Shown piece after piece: positions 9,201 through 16,785 of a DNA stretch of 64,000 nucleotides (the first letter of the stretch is position 1; every line of letters begins with the position of its first letter). The stretch comes from Actinomycetes bacterium (GTDB lineage Bacteria > Planctomycetota > Phycisphaerae > JAACET01). The notes beneath the pieces are model-generated. The model ran no database searches, was not told the origin of the DNA, and saw nothing but the letters and a program-made list of their open reading frames with translations. The stretch covers positions 27,632 to 91,631 of the forward strand of contig JAUXAG010000012.1 of assembly GCA_030614915.1 (NCBI GenBank), in the 5' to 3' direction. The position numbers and the translations under genes were made by a program.

Positions 9201-10001
9201 ACCCACGCCGCGAATGACGTAATCGACCTTGTTAATCTCGATGGTGCGGGCACCGACGTCGATGTTGGACATCTTGACAGCCTGGAAGACTTCGTCCAGG
9301 CTTATACCGTGGGCTCGCATGGCATCGGGATCGACGTCGATCTGATACTCCTGGACGAAGCCGCCCACTGAGGCTACCTCCGCTACGCCGCCGGCTGAGA
9401 GAAGAGAATAACGGACGTCCCAATCCTGAATGCTGCGCAGCTCATTAAGGTCCCAGCCGCCAACGGGATTGCCGGCAGGATCGCGGCCTTCCAAGGTGTA
9501 CCAAAAGATTTGCCCCAGGGCGGTGGCATCGGGGCCCAGGGCGGGGTGCGTGCCATCCGGAACGGTGCCGGCCGGCAGTGAGTTGAGCTTTTCCAGAATA
9601 CTCCAGCGAGATTCGTCGAAGTCGACGCTTTCGGCGAAGATGAGGTAAATCGAGGAAAAACCAAACATGGAGAGACTGCGGATCGTCCTTACCCCGCGAA
9701 TACCCGACAGGGCTGCGGTCAGCGGATAGGTAATCTGGTCTTCGATATCCTGCGGCGATCGGCCGGGCCATTCGGTAAAGATAATCTGCTGGTTCTCGCC
9801 GATATCGGGGATAGCATCCACCGGCACCGGATCGCGAGGAAACCATCCCAGGTTCCAGTCGAATGGCGCTACCCTAAGCCCCCAGACGATCACCCCCAGC
9901 AGCAGCAGAGCCACAATCAGCTTGTTGTTCAAGCAGAACCAAAGCAGTCTATTAATGAGCGATTTGGGTTCCTGGTCAGGCTTGAGATTGTTATCGCTCA
10001 T
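6297..10001 (-). CDS. cusA: CusA/CzcA-type heavy-metal RND efflux pump
   Basis: This inner-membrane RND pump of about 1234 residues exports metal ions (probably Cu(I)/Ag(I), or Zn/Co/Cd) with proton uptake through a tripartite complex. Family marks are PDIGENQQIIFTEWPGRSPQD, GVRTIRSLSMFG, LGPDATALGQIFWYTLEG, the TM4 proton-relay segment GTMVDMGIVVCENIL, and MPPLDEGSFLYMPTTMPH. It is longer than E. coli CusA (about 1050) because of insertions near residues 375-420, an extra hydrophobic stretch near 610-690, and a basic insert near 790-840. ORF 10031 begins with GTG without a ribosome site; I prefer the ATG at 10001 behind CGGAG. It directly follows cusB. Which metal it carries cannot be decided from sequence alone. 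Confidence 0.9.
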   Translation of the reverse strand: MSDNNLKPDQEPKSLINRLLWFCLNNKLIVALLLLGVIVWGLRVAPFDWNLGWFPRDPVPVDAIPDIGENQQIIFTEWPGRSPQDIEDQITYPLTAALSGIRGVRTIRSLSMFGFSSIYLIFAESVDFDESRWSILEKLNSLPAGTVPDGTHPALGPDATALGQIFWYTLEGRDPAGNPVGGWDLNELRSIQDWDVRYSLLSAGGVAEVASVGGFVQEYQIDVDPDAMRAHGISLDEVFQAVKMSNIDVGARTIEINKVDYVIRGVGFIKSVDDVRYSVIKVNENVPLYIKDVAHVSLGPALRRGALDKDGAEAVGGVVVARYGENPLAVIKNVKEKIEEITPSLPRKAVVDYQKVSRTEIELFASRHGFEAFTGPNLNQEDWLNWLSTASSEQWPGWLTISQVTIVPFYDRTGLIYETLGTLNSALSQEILVTIIVVVVMLMHLRSSVLISGLLPLAVLMCFIAMKVFGVDANIVALSGIAIAIGTMVDMGIVVCENILRHLRQASPQDNRLKIVYQGASEVGSAVFTAVATTVISFLPVFVMIGSEGKLFKPLAFTKTFALIASVIVALAIIPPAAHLIFRIRSRSKTFRFQRALPWIGNLLVVILVGLLLTGHWLPLGPGKGLMRNLILVAVMLGGILVLIKVFQLIYAPILRWCLAHKLLFMCVPIVLIIFGVGAWYSLGKEFMPPLDEGSFLYMPTTMPHASMGECLDVLAKLDTAIGSVPEVDQVVGKLGRVESPLDPAPISMFEIVVNYKSEYLTDKAGRRLRFKFDRQTSQFVRDQDGNLIPDRRGRSFRQWRDHIRSADDIWNEISQAAQIPGTTSAPKLQPIKTRLVMLQSGMRAPMGVKIKGSDLETIESVGLEIERLLKEVSSVKADTVNADRIVAKPYLEIVIDRQAAARYGLQVRQIQNVIEIAIGGRPITTTVEGRQRYPVRVRYKRELRDQIETLDRTLIPAADGAQIPLTQLAEIRYVSGPQVIKSEDTFKVGYVLFDMKPGYAEVNVVEQCDRYLKQKMASGEFSLPAGVSYDFAGTYQSQIRSTKTLMVVLPLALLIIFMILYFQFKSVLTTLLVFSGIFVAWAGGFLMIWLYGQPWFLNFSIFDTNMRDLFQVHQINLSVAVWVGFLALFGIASDNGVIVATYLNQTFSSEKPESIQQIRQATIAAALRRIRPALMTTATTILALLPVLTSTGRGSDVMVPMAIPSFGGMAVAIITLLVVPVLYCWLEELRYQI

Positions 10002-10031
10002 GCCGATGGTCTCCGAGGATTTTTGGGCCAC

Positions 10032-11477
10032 TTAGTGGTGATGCTGGTCTGGGCCACCGGCAGGGGTGCCTTCGGGATTCATCATACTTGGTTTGGCCTG
10101 AATCTGCAGGGCGCTATCGATCTTGAAGTTTCCCTGGGTAACGACTAATTCGCCCTCGGCCAGGCCGTTGTGGACAATGTAGTAATCGCCTGCACGAGGG
10201 CCCAGCACGACCTCTCGGCCCTCATAGGTGGGCTTTTCAGTTCCCGGCAACTGAACGTAACAAACAGCCCGCTTGCCGGTCCGCAAAGCGGCTGTGACAG
10301 GGATCACCAAGGGCATTTCCGCTTTGGCCACGTCCACGCTGATATAGTCCAGTGTTTCAGCTCTAACCAGGTCCATCCCACAAACATCGCATTTACCCGG
10401 TGCATCCTTGACAATTTCCGGGTGCATCGGCGATATCCACTTCCCCTTCAGATCCGGGGCCATCACTTTGCCCCCCGCAGCCACTTGCGACCGCACCACC
10501 GCCTTGACGAACATGCCCGGTTTCAGCTTGCCCCGCTCATTCGGTACATTCACCCGAATCTTCACCGTCCGCGTCTTCGGATCCAGTACCGGATCAATGA
10601 ACGCTATCGTCCCCACAAATGTCTGGCCCGGATTGGCAATGCTGCTGAATTGGACCTTTTGACCGTAACGCAGCCACATCAAATCCGACTCGTAGGCGTC
10701 CAGCTTCACCCATACCTGCGAAAGGTTCGCAATAGTGTAAATCCGCGTCCCCGTCTTTACGTATATCCCCTCCACTGCATCCTTGTGGATGACAATACCG
10801 CCTATCGGAGCATAGATGGTAATATGATCGCTCGGCTTGCCCCGTTGCTCAATTTCTTTGATCTGTTCCGGCAAAAATCCCCACAGTCGCAGCTTGCCCC
10901 GGGCCGCCTCCACCAGAAACGCCCCCGTCTCCCGGATTGTTTCTATATCACTGCCTTTGAGTTTTTCCTGGGCGATAAGGGCTTGGATCAGTTCCTCCTG
11001 CGCTGCCAGAACTTCCGGGCTATATATATCAGCCAGGTGGTCCCCCTTGTTCACTGTTATTCCCGTATAGTCAACGTATAAGCGGTCCAGCCACCCCGCC
11101 ACCCGGGCGGTTATCTGACGCACCTGGCTTTCGTCATAATCTACCTTCCCCACCATACGGATCTCGGCGGTTACGAACTTGCGCTCAACAGGACTTACCT
11201 GAATATCCATCAGGGCCTTGGCTGATTCGGTGGTTCTAAACTCCCGAGGTCCAAGGTCCTCGCCGGCATCCTCATAAACCGGCACCAGGTCCATTTTGCA
11301 TATGGGACACTGGCCAGGGTCCGGCTGCTTGATCTGGGGATGCATGGAACAAGTCCAAAAGGCTATATTTCGTCCGGTGTCGTCTTCGGTTTTGTCTTCG
11401 GGAGAACCGCAGCCAGTCAGCAGAACTACGCTGAGCAGGCCCAGCCCCACGACAAAAAAGAGCCATGACTTGTGCAT
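10032..11477 (-). CDS. cusB: RND efflux periplasmic adaptor (CusB-like) with two heavy-metal-binding domains
   Basis: This 481-residue membrane-fusion protein couples CusA to the outer-membrane channel. The ATG at 11477 has CAGGAG 8 bases upstream and gives a lipoprotein signal with LLTGC (Cys23); the listed ORF start lies 13 codons earlier without such a site. Residues ~40-70 carry TCSMHPQIKQPDPGQCPICK, a YHYM-like metal-binding domain. The barrel-sandwich and beta-barrel domains follow (RVAGWLDRLYVDYTG, YAPIGGIVI, RTVKIRVNVPNE). A second copy, SPMHPEIVKDAPGKCDVC, is inserted near residue 350 before the C-terminal domain. The C-terminus is His-rich. Two such domains in one adaptor are unusual and suggest Cu/Ag handling. 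Confidence 0.9.
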   Translation of the reverse strand: MHKSWLFFVVGLGLLSVVLLTGCGSPEDKTEDDTGRNIAFWTCSMHPQIKQPDPGQCPICKMDLVPVYEDAGEDLGPREFRTTESAKALMDIQVSPVERKFVTAEIRMVGKVDYDESQVRQITARVAGWLDRLYVDYTGITVNKGDHLADIYSPEVLAAQEELIQALIAQEKLKGSDIETIRETGAFLVEAARGKLRLWGFLPEQIKEIEQRGKPSDHITIYAPIGGIVIHKDAVEGIYVKTGTRIYTIANLSQVWVKLDAYESDLMWLRYGQKVQFSSIANPGQTFVGTIAFIDPVLDPKTRTVKIRVNVPNERGKLKPGMFVKAVVRSQVAAGGKVMAPDLKGKWISPMHPEIVKDAPGKCDVCGMDLVRAETLDYISVDVAKAEMPLVIPVTAALRTGKRAVCYVQLPGTEKPTYEGREVVLGPRAGDYYIVHNGLAEGELVVTQGNFKIDSALQIQAKPSMMNPEGTPAGGPDQHHH

Positions 11478-11564
11478 AGACTTGCTCCTGCCATATCTAA
11501 CGGAGCCGAACCGCAATCATACAGCAGTCATTTTTCCGGACTGCAAGATTGATAGGCGGCAATA

Positions 11565-11843
11565 CTACTTCGGCGTATCTTCTAGAATAACACCTTCATC
11601 GGCCATCTTCTTCATGAATTTTTTGGGATCAGCCTCGAAGGCCATTTTGCAGCCGCTGCAACAGAAGTACACGCGTTTGCCTTTGTAATCCTCATATATG
11701 TCTTTGTCGATAGGATCAGCCATGACCGGACAGGTTTTCTGGGTGATAGCCTCCTCTTCACCTTCACCAGAGCCACAGCCAGTCAGAACAAAGGCCATAG
11801 ACACAGCCAAACACAGACATCCCACAAACAGTACCGTTCTCAT
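11565..11843 (-). CDS. Small YHS-type metal-binding lipoprotein
   Basis: This 92-residue protein has an AAGGAGGG ribosome site and a lipobox VLTGC (Cys23). The rest is a YHS-like domain: TCPVMADPIDKDIYEDYKGK followed by VYFCCSGCKMAFEADPKKF. These cysteines (C38, C61, C62, C65) and Met41 resemble the metal sites of YHS/TRASH domains in copper systems. It lies between the TolC-like and CusB-like genes, in line with a role as an extracytoplasmic metal carrier or sensor for the efflux complex. No enzymatic residues are seen. Confidence 0.82.
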   Translation of the reverse strand: MRTVLFVGCLCLAVSMAFVLTGCGSGEGEEEAITQKTCPVMADPIDKDIYEDYKGKRVYFCCSGCKMAFEADPKKFMKKMADEGVILEDTPK

Positions 11844-11909
11844 AATCGCCCTCCTTTCTGCAGCCGACTAGCCGGCTGCCAATTAAGTGACTGCCCCTAT
11901 TATAGGCAG

Positions 11910-13331
11910 CTATTTGGCCTCGGGCTCGTCTTTTTCTTGATTTGACCTCCGCGGCAGTTCTCGGCCAACGAGCATCTCCAATTGGGCTAAGCGCTGAGCG
12001 TTATTAGCCAGGGCACGCTCATATAACAACTGGAACTCCAGGAGCATTCGCTCGGCGTCGATCAGGTCCAGAAAACTGGCCTTGTCAGCCATGAACGCGG
12101 CTTGAGTAACTTTCAGAGATTGCTCAGCCTTGGGGATAAGGCTGTCCCGATAGAGATTAATCTTGCGCTGGGCGTCGCGGAACTCATAAAGGGCCAAGTG
12201 GACTTCGCTGGCAAGGGCGTTTTCAACACCTAGCCTTTCTTTGAGTGCAGCCAAGTAGCTGGCTCGGGCCCGGCGCTGGTTAGCTTGGTATTTATCATGC
12301 CAGATGGGCAGATTGACAGAGGCCATTACCACTACGGGGTCTTTGCCGCTGTCCGGCGTACCGGACATCAAGGCCTCGGCTGTGTCGATATAGTCCACTC
12401 CGAGTGTGATATCAGGAAAATAGTCTTTGCCGGCTAACTCGACGGCTTTCTTTTGTGCGGCGATTTGATAATCCAAGGCCTTCAGCTCAGGATTGGCTTC
12501 GCCCAGCCAAGTTAGAATCTGCTCATCGCTGGCCTCGATTTTTTCTTCCTGGGGTACTTCTGTGGGCCAGGGAAGTTCAGCCCCAGCCGGACGGTTCAGA
12601 GCAGCGTTGAGTTTGGCCATGATGGGACTGCGCAAGCCCTGGAGCGCTCGCAGGCGATCTTCCAGTTTGCCTTGCTCAACCTGAGCTCGGATTACATCCT
12701 GATGTCCAGCGGCAGCAACCTTGTACTTTGTGCGGACCACCTGCTCGATATAACGCATGAGCTCGACGTTTTCTTTGGTTACAGAAATGGCCCGGGCCAG
12801 GTAATAGTATTCGTAGTAGGCGTGCTTGACCTGGTAAAAAAGTTTCAGTTTTGCAGCCTCGAAGGCTTGCCCCTGGGCCTTGGCCTTTTCCAGGGCAATA
12901 TCTCCACTCGCTTGGAGCTTGCCGAACCAGGGGAAGGTTTGTGCCAAACCGAAGCTCTGCTGTTGAGGTCCTACACGAGTTTCAACCTCCTGGATGAAAT
13001 AGCGGTAAGTGAATCTAGGATCAGGTAATGTCCGGGCCGGGGCTACCGCTTCCAGAGCTGCCTTATAGCGACTAAAGGCCGCCTGTAGTTCAGGATTATG
13101 GGCAGCCGCATAAGCGAGACAGTTACTCAAACTCGGCTCTGCCGACAATTCATCCCCGGGACGTTTTTTAGTAGCAACTTCGATTGACCCGCTGTAGATT
13201 TGCTGCTGGATATGGTCGAATTCTCTAAATGCCTTGTGCTCTTCGCGGGGAGCGCAGCCGGCCATTATCAAAACCATCGCAGCAATCAGCCAAAAACATA
13301 CCTTTGTTCGCTTAGTCATTGGCTTGCCCAC
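11910..13331 (-). CDS. cusC: TolC/CusC-type outer-membrane efflux protein
   Basis: This 473-residue protein has the two repeats of the outer-membrane efflux protein family: long helical stretches such as CLAYAAAHNPELQAAFSRYKA near the start and NPELKALDYQIAAQKKAVEL in the second half, with GVDYID beta strands between. A lipobox LIMAGC near the N-terminus predicts lipidation as in CusC. The listed start is GTG at 13331; the ATG at 13319 (MTKRTK) is equally plausible, and neither has a strong ribosome site. It forms the channel for the adaptor and pump encoded downstream. It is 11 bases from the upstream DUF6775-like gene, so one transcript is likely. Confidence 0.88.
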   Translation of the reverse strand: MGKPMTKRTKVCFWLIAAMVLIMAGCAPREEHKAFREFDHIQQQIYSGSIEVATKKRPGDELSAEPSLSNCLAYAAAHNPELQAAFSRYKAALEAVAPARTLPDPRFTYRYFIQEVETRVGPQQQSFGLAQTFPWFGKLQASGDIALEKAKAQGQAFEAAKLKLFYQVKHAYYEYYYLARAISVTKENVELMRYIEQVVRTKYKVAAAGHQDVIRAQVEQGKLEDRLRALQGLRSPIMAKLNAALNRPAGAELPWPTEVPQEEKIEASDEQILTWLGEANPELKALDYQIAAQKKAVELAGKDYFPDITLGVDYIDTAEALMSGTPDSGKDPVVVMASVNLPIWHDKYQANQRRARASYLAALKERLGVENALASEVHLALYEFRDAQRKINLYRDSLIPKAEQSLKVTQAAFMADKASFLDLIDAERMLLEFQLLYERALANNAQRLAQLEMLVGRELPRRSNQEKDEPEAK

Positions 13332-13342
13332 CCGAAAGGATT

Positions 13343-14158
13343 CTATTTATCCGCCAATTCTCTCACAAGTTTCTGATGTCTGTGGCAAAACTCCGCCCCT
13401 GTTCCAAGTTGAGCTCTGATCATCTGCTCCTGCCAGTGGGCGTTGAACAGTCGGCAGTCCGGATTATCGCAAAACGGCTCGCCAATTAGATGATATAAAA
13501 CCGCCTGCATGATATAACCTTTGAGCAGCTCTGTCAAGCGTGGATCGCTATAGTCCACAAAGCGTCCAGCCAGTTCTTCCTGAAGATCTTTCTCGTCCAA
13601 ACCAGCCATCAAGCCGAAGTAATATTCTCGCGGTTTAGCTGGACCTTCCACAATTCCGGTAGTGCTGATAATACTCGGCCAACCATATATGCTCACCCGA
13701 GCATGATATCGCCGATCGCTCTGATCCCAGGTGCCTATCAGTCGATTGGTAAAGACAATGTGCACAAATTCCAGCGAAGTTTCCTCGCCGACAAGCAACT
13801 CAAGATAGGTTTGCTGCAAGGCCAATCCATCATAGAAAACTTCCCTGTTTACACCACCTTCCAGTAGCCACTTGCGCTCTTGAGCCAACTGCTGGGGATT
13901 GGGCTCACGCTTTTCTAATGGTTTCGCCGGGTCTTCGATGCGGGTCTTGCAAATATCCCTAGCCCTGGACTCAAGCGTGTGTTCGCCCATCCGTCCGTGG
14001 GGGCGAAGATGGTGTCGGACGAATTCAGGTCTAATCTGTACACGGTCTGGCCCGAACCACTGCCCCAGATATTCGCCGATTCGGCAAACATCAAAGTTCT
14101 CGACGCCTGCTCCATCGTAGAGGCAGATAAGACGCAGATTCTGTGGGATAGACTTCAT
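13343..14158 (-). CDS. DUF6775-like putative metallopeptidase
   Basis: This 271-residue soluble protein appears to be the first gene of the efflux transcript. I recognise a likeness to the DUF6775 'putative metallopeptidase' family: central SIISTTGIVEGPAKPREYYF, then GRFVDYSDPRLTELLKGY, and a Cys-rich end FCDNPDCRLFNAHWQEQ with FCHRH. The CDNPDCRLFNAHW/C-x-x-H layout recalls the zinc-binding C-terminus of archaemetzincins, but I see no clear HExxH. This name rests on memory of the family and is less certain than its neighbours. It lies 11 bases upstream of the TolC-like gene. A role in metal-stress proteolysis is only inference. No strong ribosome site precedes the ATG. Confidence 0.6.
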   Translation of the reverse strand: MKSIPQNLRLICLYDGAGVENFDVCRIGEYLGQWFGPDRVQIRPEFVRHHLRPHGRMGEHTLESRARDICKTRIEDPAKPLEKREPNPQQLAQERKWLLEGGVNREVFYDGLALQQTYLELLVGEETSLEFVHIVFTNRLIGTWDQSDRRYHARVSIYGWPSIISTTGIVEGPAKPREYYFGLMAGLDEKDLQEELAGRFVDYSDPRLTELLKGYIMQAVLYHLIGEPFCDNPDCRLFNAHWQEQMIRAQLGTGAEFCHRHQKLVRELADK

Positions 14159-14199
14159 AGCATCGACCGGGATTGTCTACCTGCCAAATATTAGGTGCT

Positions 14200-14265
14200 T
14201 CTGTCATTCACTGTTGTTATTCTAAGCTGCCTTCCTTCGCTGAGTCAATACTGACCAATTCTGGC
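14200..14265. repeat. R3 repeat copy next to transposase remnant
   Basis: This matches 5159-5231 (ctgttgttattctaagctgc, gtcaatactgaccaatt). It overlaps the 3' end of the DDE transposase remnant on the minus strand, so R3 is most simply the terminal segment of that IS. Confidence 0.65.
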
Positions 14266-14437
14266 CCCAAATGATAAAGACGACAAGAACTCCGCTGGTA
14301 AAGATCTGCCTGAATGTGAGAGGCTTTGAACTAAGCCCTGCCTGCATTGCAGGTGTCCGACGGATTGTTCCAAACTGCAGGGCCATGTGCGGACGGATGA
14401 AATTATAATAACATCGCAAGAGTTCCAAATGTTCTTT
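14222..14437 (-). pseudogene. DDE-domain transposase, C-terminal remnant
   Basis: The minus-strand frame reads KEHLELLRCYYNFIRPHMAL, GTIRRTPAMQAGL and LTFRQIFTS, the typical end of DDE-domain transposases (yyNFiRPH.aLkfg..rtPAmqAGl). The upstream catalytic part is missing: beyond the KEH codons the sequence carries no related frame. It is an inactive IS remnant. From 14438 to 14623 nothing is recognised. Confidence 0.75.
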
Positions 14438-14623
14438 TAATCTGTGCGGCTACCGAGCGTGAGTTGTACTTCTACGGTGAAGGGAAGAAGATCCTTGTCG
14501 AATTGTGAGGTTGTGTCTTTCAACGAAAGATGTGTTCAGAGTGTCGGAGTCTTCCGAGTTGAAAAGAGCATCTTCGAGTTGCTCTCAGCTGCCGATGATT
14601 AATTTGCGATCTATGGCGACTAC

Positions 14624-14805
14624 TTAGCGGGGGCCAGATAGGGGGAGTAGGAGATACAAAAAAGCTTCAAATGATGTCGGATTTGTCGGTTGACAGCAGG
14701 GCGGAAATTACCTAACCTTTTGGCACATAAACAGATAGGCGATGTCGGGCGGCAAGACCCCGACACGATCTGTCTTGTGGGTCTGCCGTTGGAATTGACA
14801 TCCCT
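14624..14805 (+). repeat. R1 dispersed repeat, full copy B
   Basis: It begins ttagcgggggccagatag and includes gcggaaattacctaacctttt, the conserved hairpin TGTCGGG-cggcaaga-CCCCGACA and gtgggtctgccgttgg. It is collinear with copies A and C at roughly 90 percent identity by eye. It runs directly into the R2 element, replacing the 'aacccgcccggg' end of the other copies. Confidence 0.85.
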
Positions 14806-15500
14806 CCGACCTTCTCCGGGTTATGAGCCCGACATCCCCGGATTTCGTAGGTTCTTATCCTAGCACCACTTACTAGTTAACACCTTGTCACGCAGGGTGT
14901 TAATAAAATCGCTATGTTGACCATGGTGACCATGGTGATTAAAAATTTTGCTACATTTTGCTACATTCTGCTACAGTCGGGTTCTAAGCGCAAGGGAAAA
15001 GTCAGATTTTTTATGTCTTTTTTGCAAGTGCGGCTGCTGCTGTGACCCGGCAGACCGGTTAAGTCCCTGAAAGCGCAAGGGTTCTCTTTCTACTACATTA
15101 GATGAATTGAAGCAGGAGCTTTAGGAATGCCAGTCAGTGCGGAAGAGACGGCCCACAGCGTTTTTCCGTTGCTATACTGCAAAATGGCTGGGGTTCCATG
15201 TTTCATCTGGGGCTACGCTGCGTCTCGATGGTAGCTCTTGAGCAGGCCGCCCAGCCGCTCTCGGCAGGATATCGGACCTTCGGCCGTGGGGCAGTACCGC
15301 GGACTTGATTCGTCTGGGCCAATTCTTTGGTAGCGGTATGTCTGGGGGACTTAACGGTTGCAGCATTCGATGGCTCCGAGAAGACTATCTACCAGATTTC
15401 GAAGGCAAAGGTGATAACCTATTTCTAAGCAAATAGTTAGAAAATAACTCATTAACCACAAGAATCGGTGAACCACCACACAACAGTCGTGGCATGTTGA
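14806..15500 (-). mobile_element. R2 element copy a: internally deleted integrase-type IS
   Basis: Nearly 700 bases that align, with gaps, to 59390-60030, and in part (inverted) to 25165-25440. On the minus strand one frame starts MLQPLSPPDIPLPKNWPRR (cf. the 25287 N-terminus MLPLSCSSDIVIPKSWPK), and another frame a little downstream ends GPISCRERLGGLLKSYHR-DAA-stop (cf. transposase tails LGGLLKHYYRQAA). A transposase start and end with the middle lost is what a non-autonomous deletion derivative looks like. It also has repeated gaccatggtgaccatggtgat, a run of tttgctacat units, and a stem around aacctatttctaagcaaatagtt. No intact gene lies between 14438 and 15584. Confidence 0.65.
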
Positions 15501-15584
15501 GCCTCTTGAAACAAAATACTTGCTTAAACCATCAGCAAGTCTTATCAATTCAAAAGGTTACATGCAAGCTAACAACACTTATCG

Positions 15585-16784
15585 ATGGAAGAGCCTAAAA
15601 TATCAATAGTTAGCGATGGAACCACCACGTGGAGAACCCGATTGGCGGATGCTGAATTAACAAATCCAGCAACGATGGCATTACGTGAGCGGGTGAAAGA
15701 GCTGACCTGTCTTTATGGCATCGCCCAGATTGCTGCACGGCCAAGTGCATCGCGGGAAGAAATTATACAAGGCATTGTTGAGCTTCTTCCCCCTGCCTGG
15801 CAGTATCCTAAAATAACGTTCGCTCGAATTACTTTAGACGGCGTTTCTTATATAACGCCGGGTTTTCGCGAAGGCTGCCAAAAACAGACTGCGGATATTG
15901 TTGTCAGCGGTGAACCAAAAGGTGTTATCGAGATAGTCTATGCGGAGGAAAGCCCCGAATTTGATGAAGGCCCTTTCCTTAAAGAAGAACGAAACCTCAT
16001 TGACGGCGTAGCCAGACAGGTCGCATTGATTGTCGAACGAAAACAAGTGGAAGAGGACAAATTGAAGTTGCACAACCAGCTGCTGCACGCTGACCGGTTG
16101 GCTACCATCGGGATGTTTGCTGCGGGCGTAGCTCACGAGCTAAACGAGCCGCTGGGAAATATTCTGGGATTCGCCCAGTTGGCGAAGAAATATCCCGCAG
16201 TTCCTGCAACAGCCAAACAGGACATCGAAAAGATCGAGGCCGCTTCTTTGCAGGCTCGGGAGATTATCCAGAAGCTTCTGGTTTTTGCTCGACAAATGCC
16301 GCCTGAAGAAACGCGAGTCAATCTTAATCAAGTGGTGAAAGACGGGCTCTATTTCTTTGAAGCCAGATGTGCCAAGGCTGGAATTGAACTTGTACGGTTG
16401 CTTGCGCCAGATCTGCCGGAAATCACAGCCGACCCAGCCCAGTTGAATCAGGTGCTGGTGAATTTGGTTGCCAACGCCCTACAATCGATGACCGGTGCAG
16501 GGAAGATTACGATTCAAACAAAGTTTTGCGACCACCATGTCTTCCTAATTGTAGAAGATACCGGTGCCGGTATGAGTAAGGAAGTTCTTGAAGAAATATT
16601 TGTTCCATTCTTCACAACGAAGGATGTTGGTCAGGGGACAGGCTTGGGTTTACCTGTGGTTCACGGGATTGTCACTGCACACGGCGGCTCGATTGACATC
16701 AAGAGCAAAATCGGCCGGGGTACACACTTTGAAATCCAGCTGCCTATATGCAGGGAGCCGCAGGAGATGGAAGGAAGCGCTTAA
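15585..16784 (+). CDS. Soluble sensor histidine kinase (NtrB/AtoS-like)
   Basis: This 399-residue protein has no transmembrane segment. Residues 30-150 resemble a small GAF-like sensory domain (ALRERVKELTCLYGIAQIAA ... LKEERNLIDGVARQVALIVE), followed by a short coiled coil. The HisKA phospho-acceptor is His184 in AHELNEPLGNILGF. The HATPase domain has the N box (LNQVLVNLVANALQS), G1 (VEDTGAGM) and G2 (GTGLGLPVVHGI). It ends 1 base before the response-regulator ATG, so it is the cognate kinase of the sigma-54 activator. The cue is probably cytoplasmic (redox or metabolite), but the GAF-like domain has no obvious cysteine or haem site. The ribosome site before the ATG is weak. Confidence 0.9.
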   Translation: MEEPKISIVSDGTTTWRTRLADAELTNPATMALRERVKELTCLYGIAQIAARPSASREEIIQGIVELLPPAWQYPKITFARITLDGVSYITPGFREGCQKQTADIVVSGEPKGVIEIVYAEESPEFDEGPFLKEERNLIDGVARQVALIVERKQVEEDKLKLHNQLLHADRLATIGMFAAGVAHELNEPLGNILGFAQLAKKYPAVPATAKQDIEKIEAASLQAREIIQKLLVFARQMPPEETRVNLNQVVKDGLYFFEARCAKAGIELVRLLAPDLPEITADPAQLNQVLVNLVANALQSMTGAGKITIQTKFCDHHVFLIVEDTGAGMSKEVLEEIFVPFFTTKDVGQGTGLGLPVVHGIVTAHGGSIDIKSKIGRGTHFEIQLPICREPQEMEGSA

Positions 16785-16785
16785 T

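Noticed and set aside
10170-11081. 303-residue plus-strand ORF
   Set aside because: It lies fully opposite the cusB-like gene and has no domain, signal or ribosome site. It is a shadow of the real gene in GC-rich DNA.
14940-14985. Short tandem units 'tttgctacat' and 'gaccatggt' suggested a CRISPR or minisatellite
   Set aside because: Units are about 10 bases with no spacers and are repeated in the related element at 59.5 kb, so they are part of the R2 mobile element.
16588-16785. N-terminal extension of the response regulator in the ORF track
   Set aside because: The 66 extra codons lie within the kinase gene in another frame; a good ribosome site and the receiver domain start at 16786.
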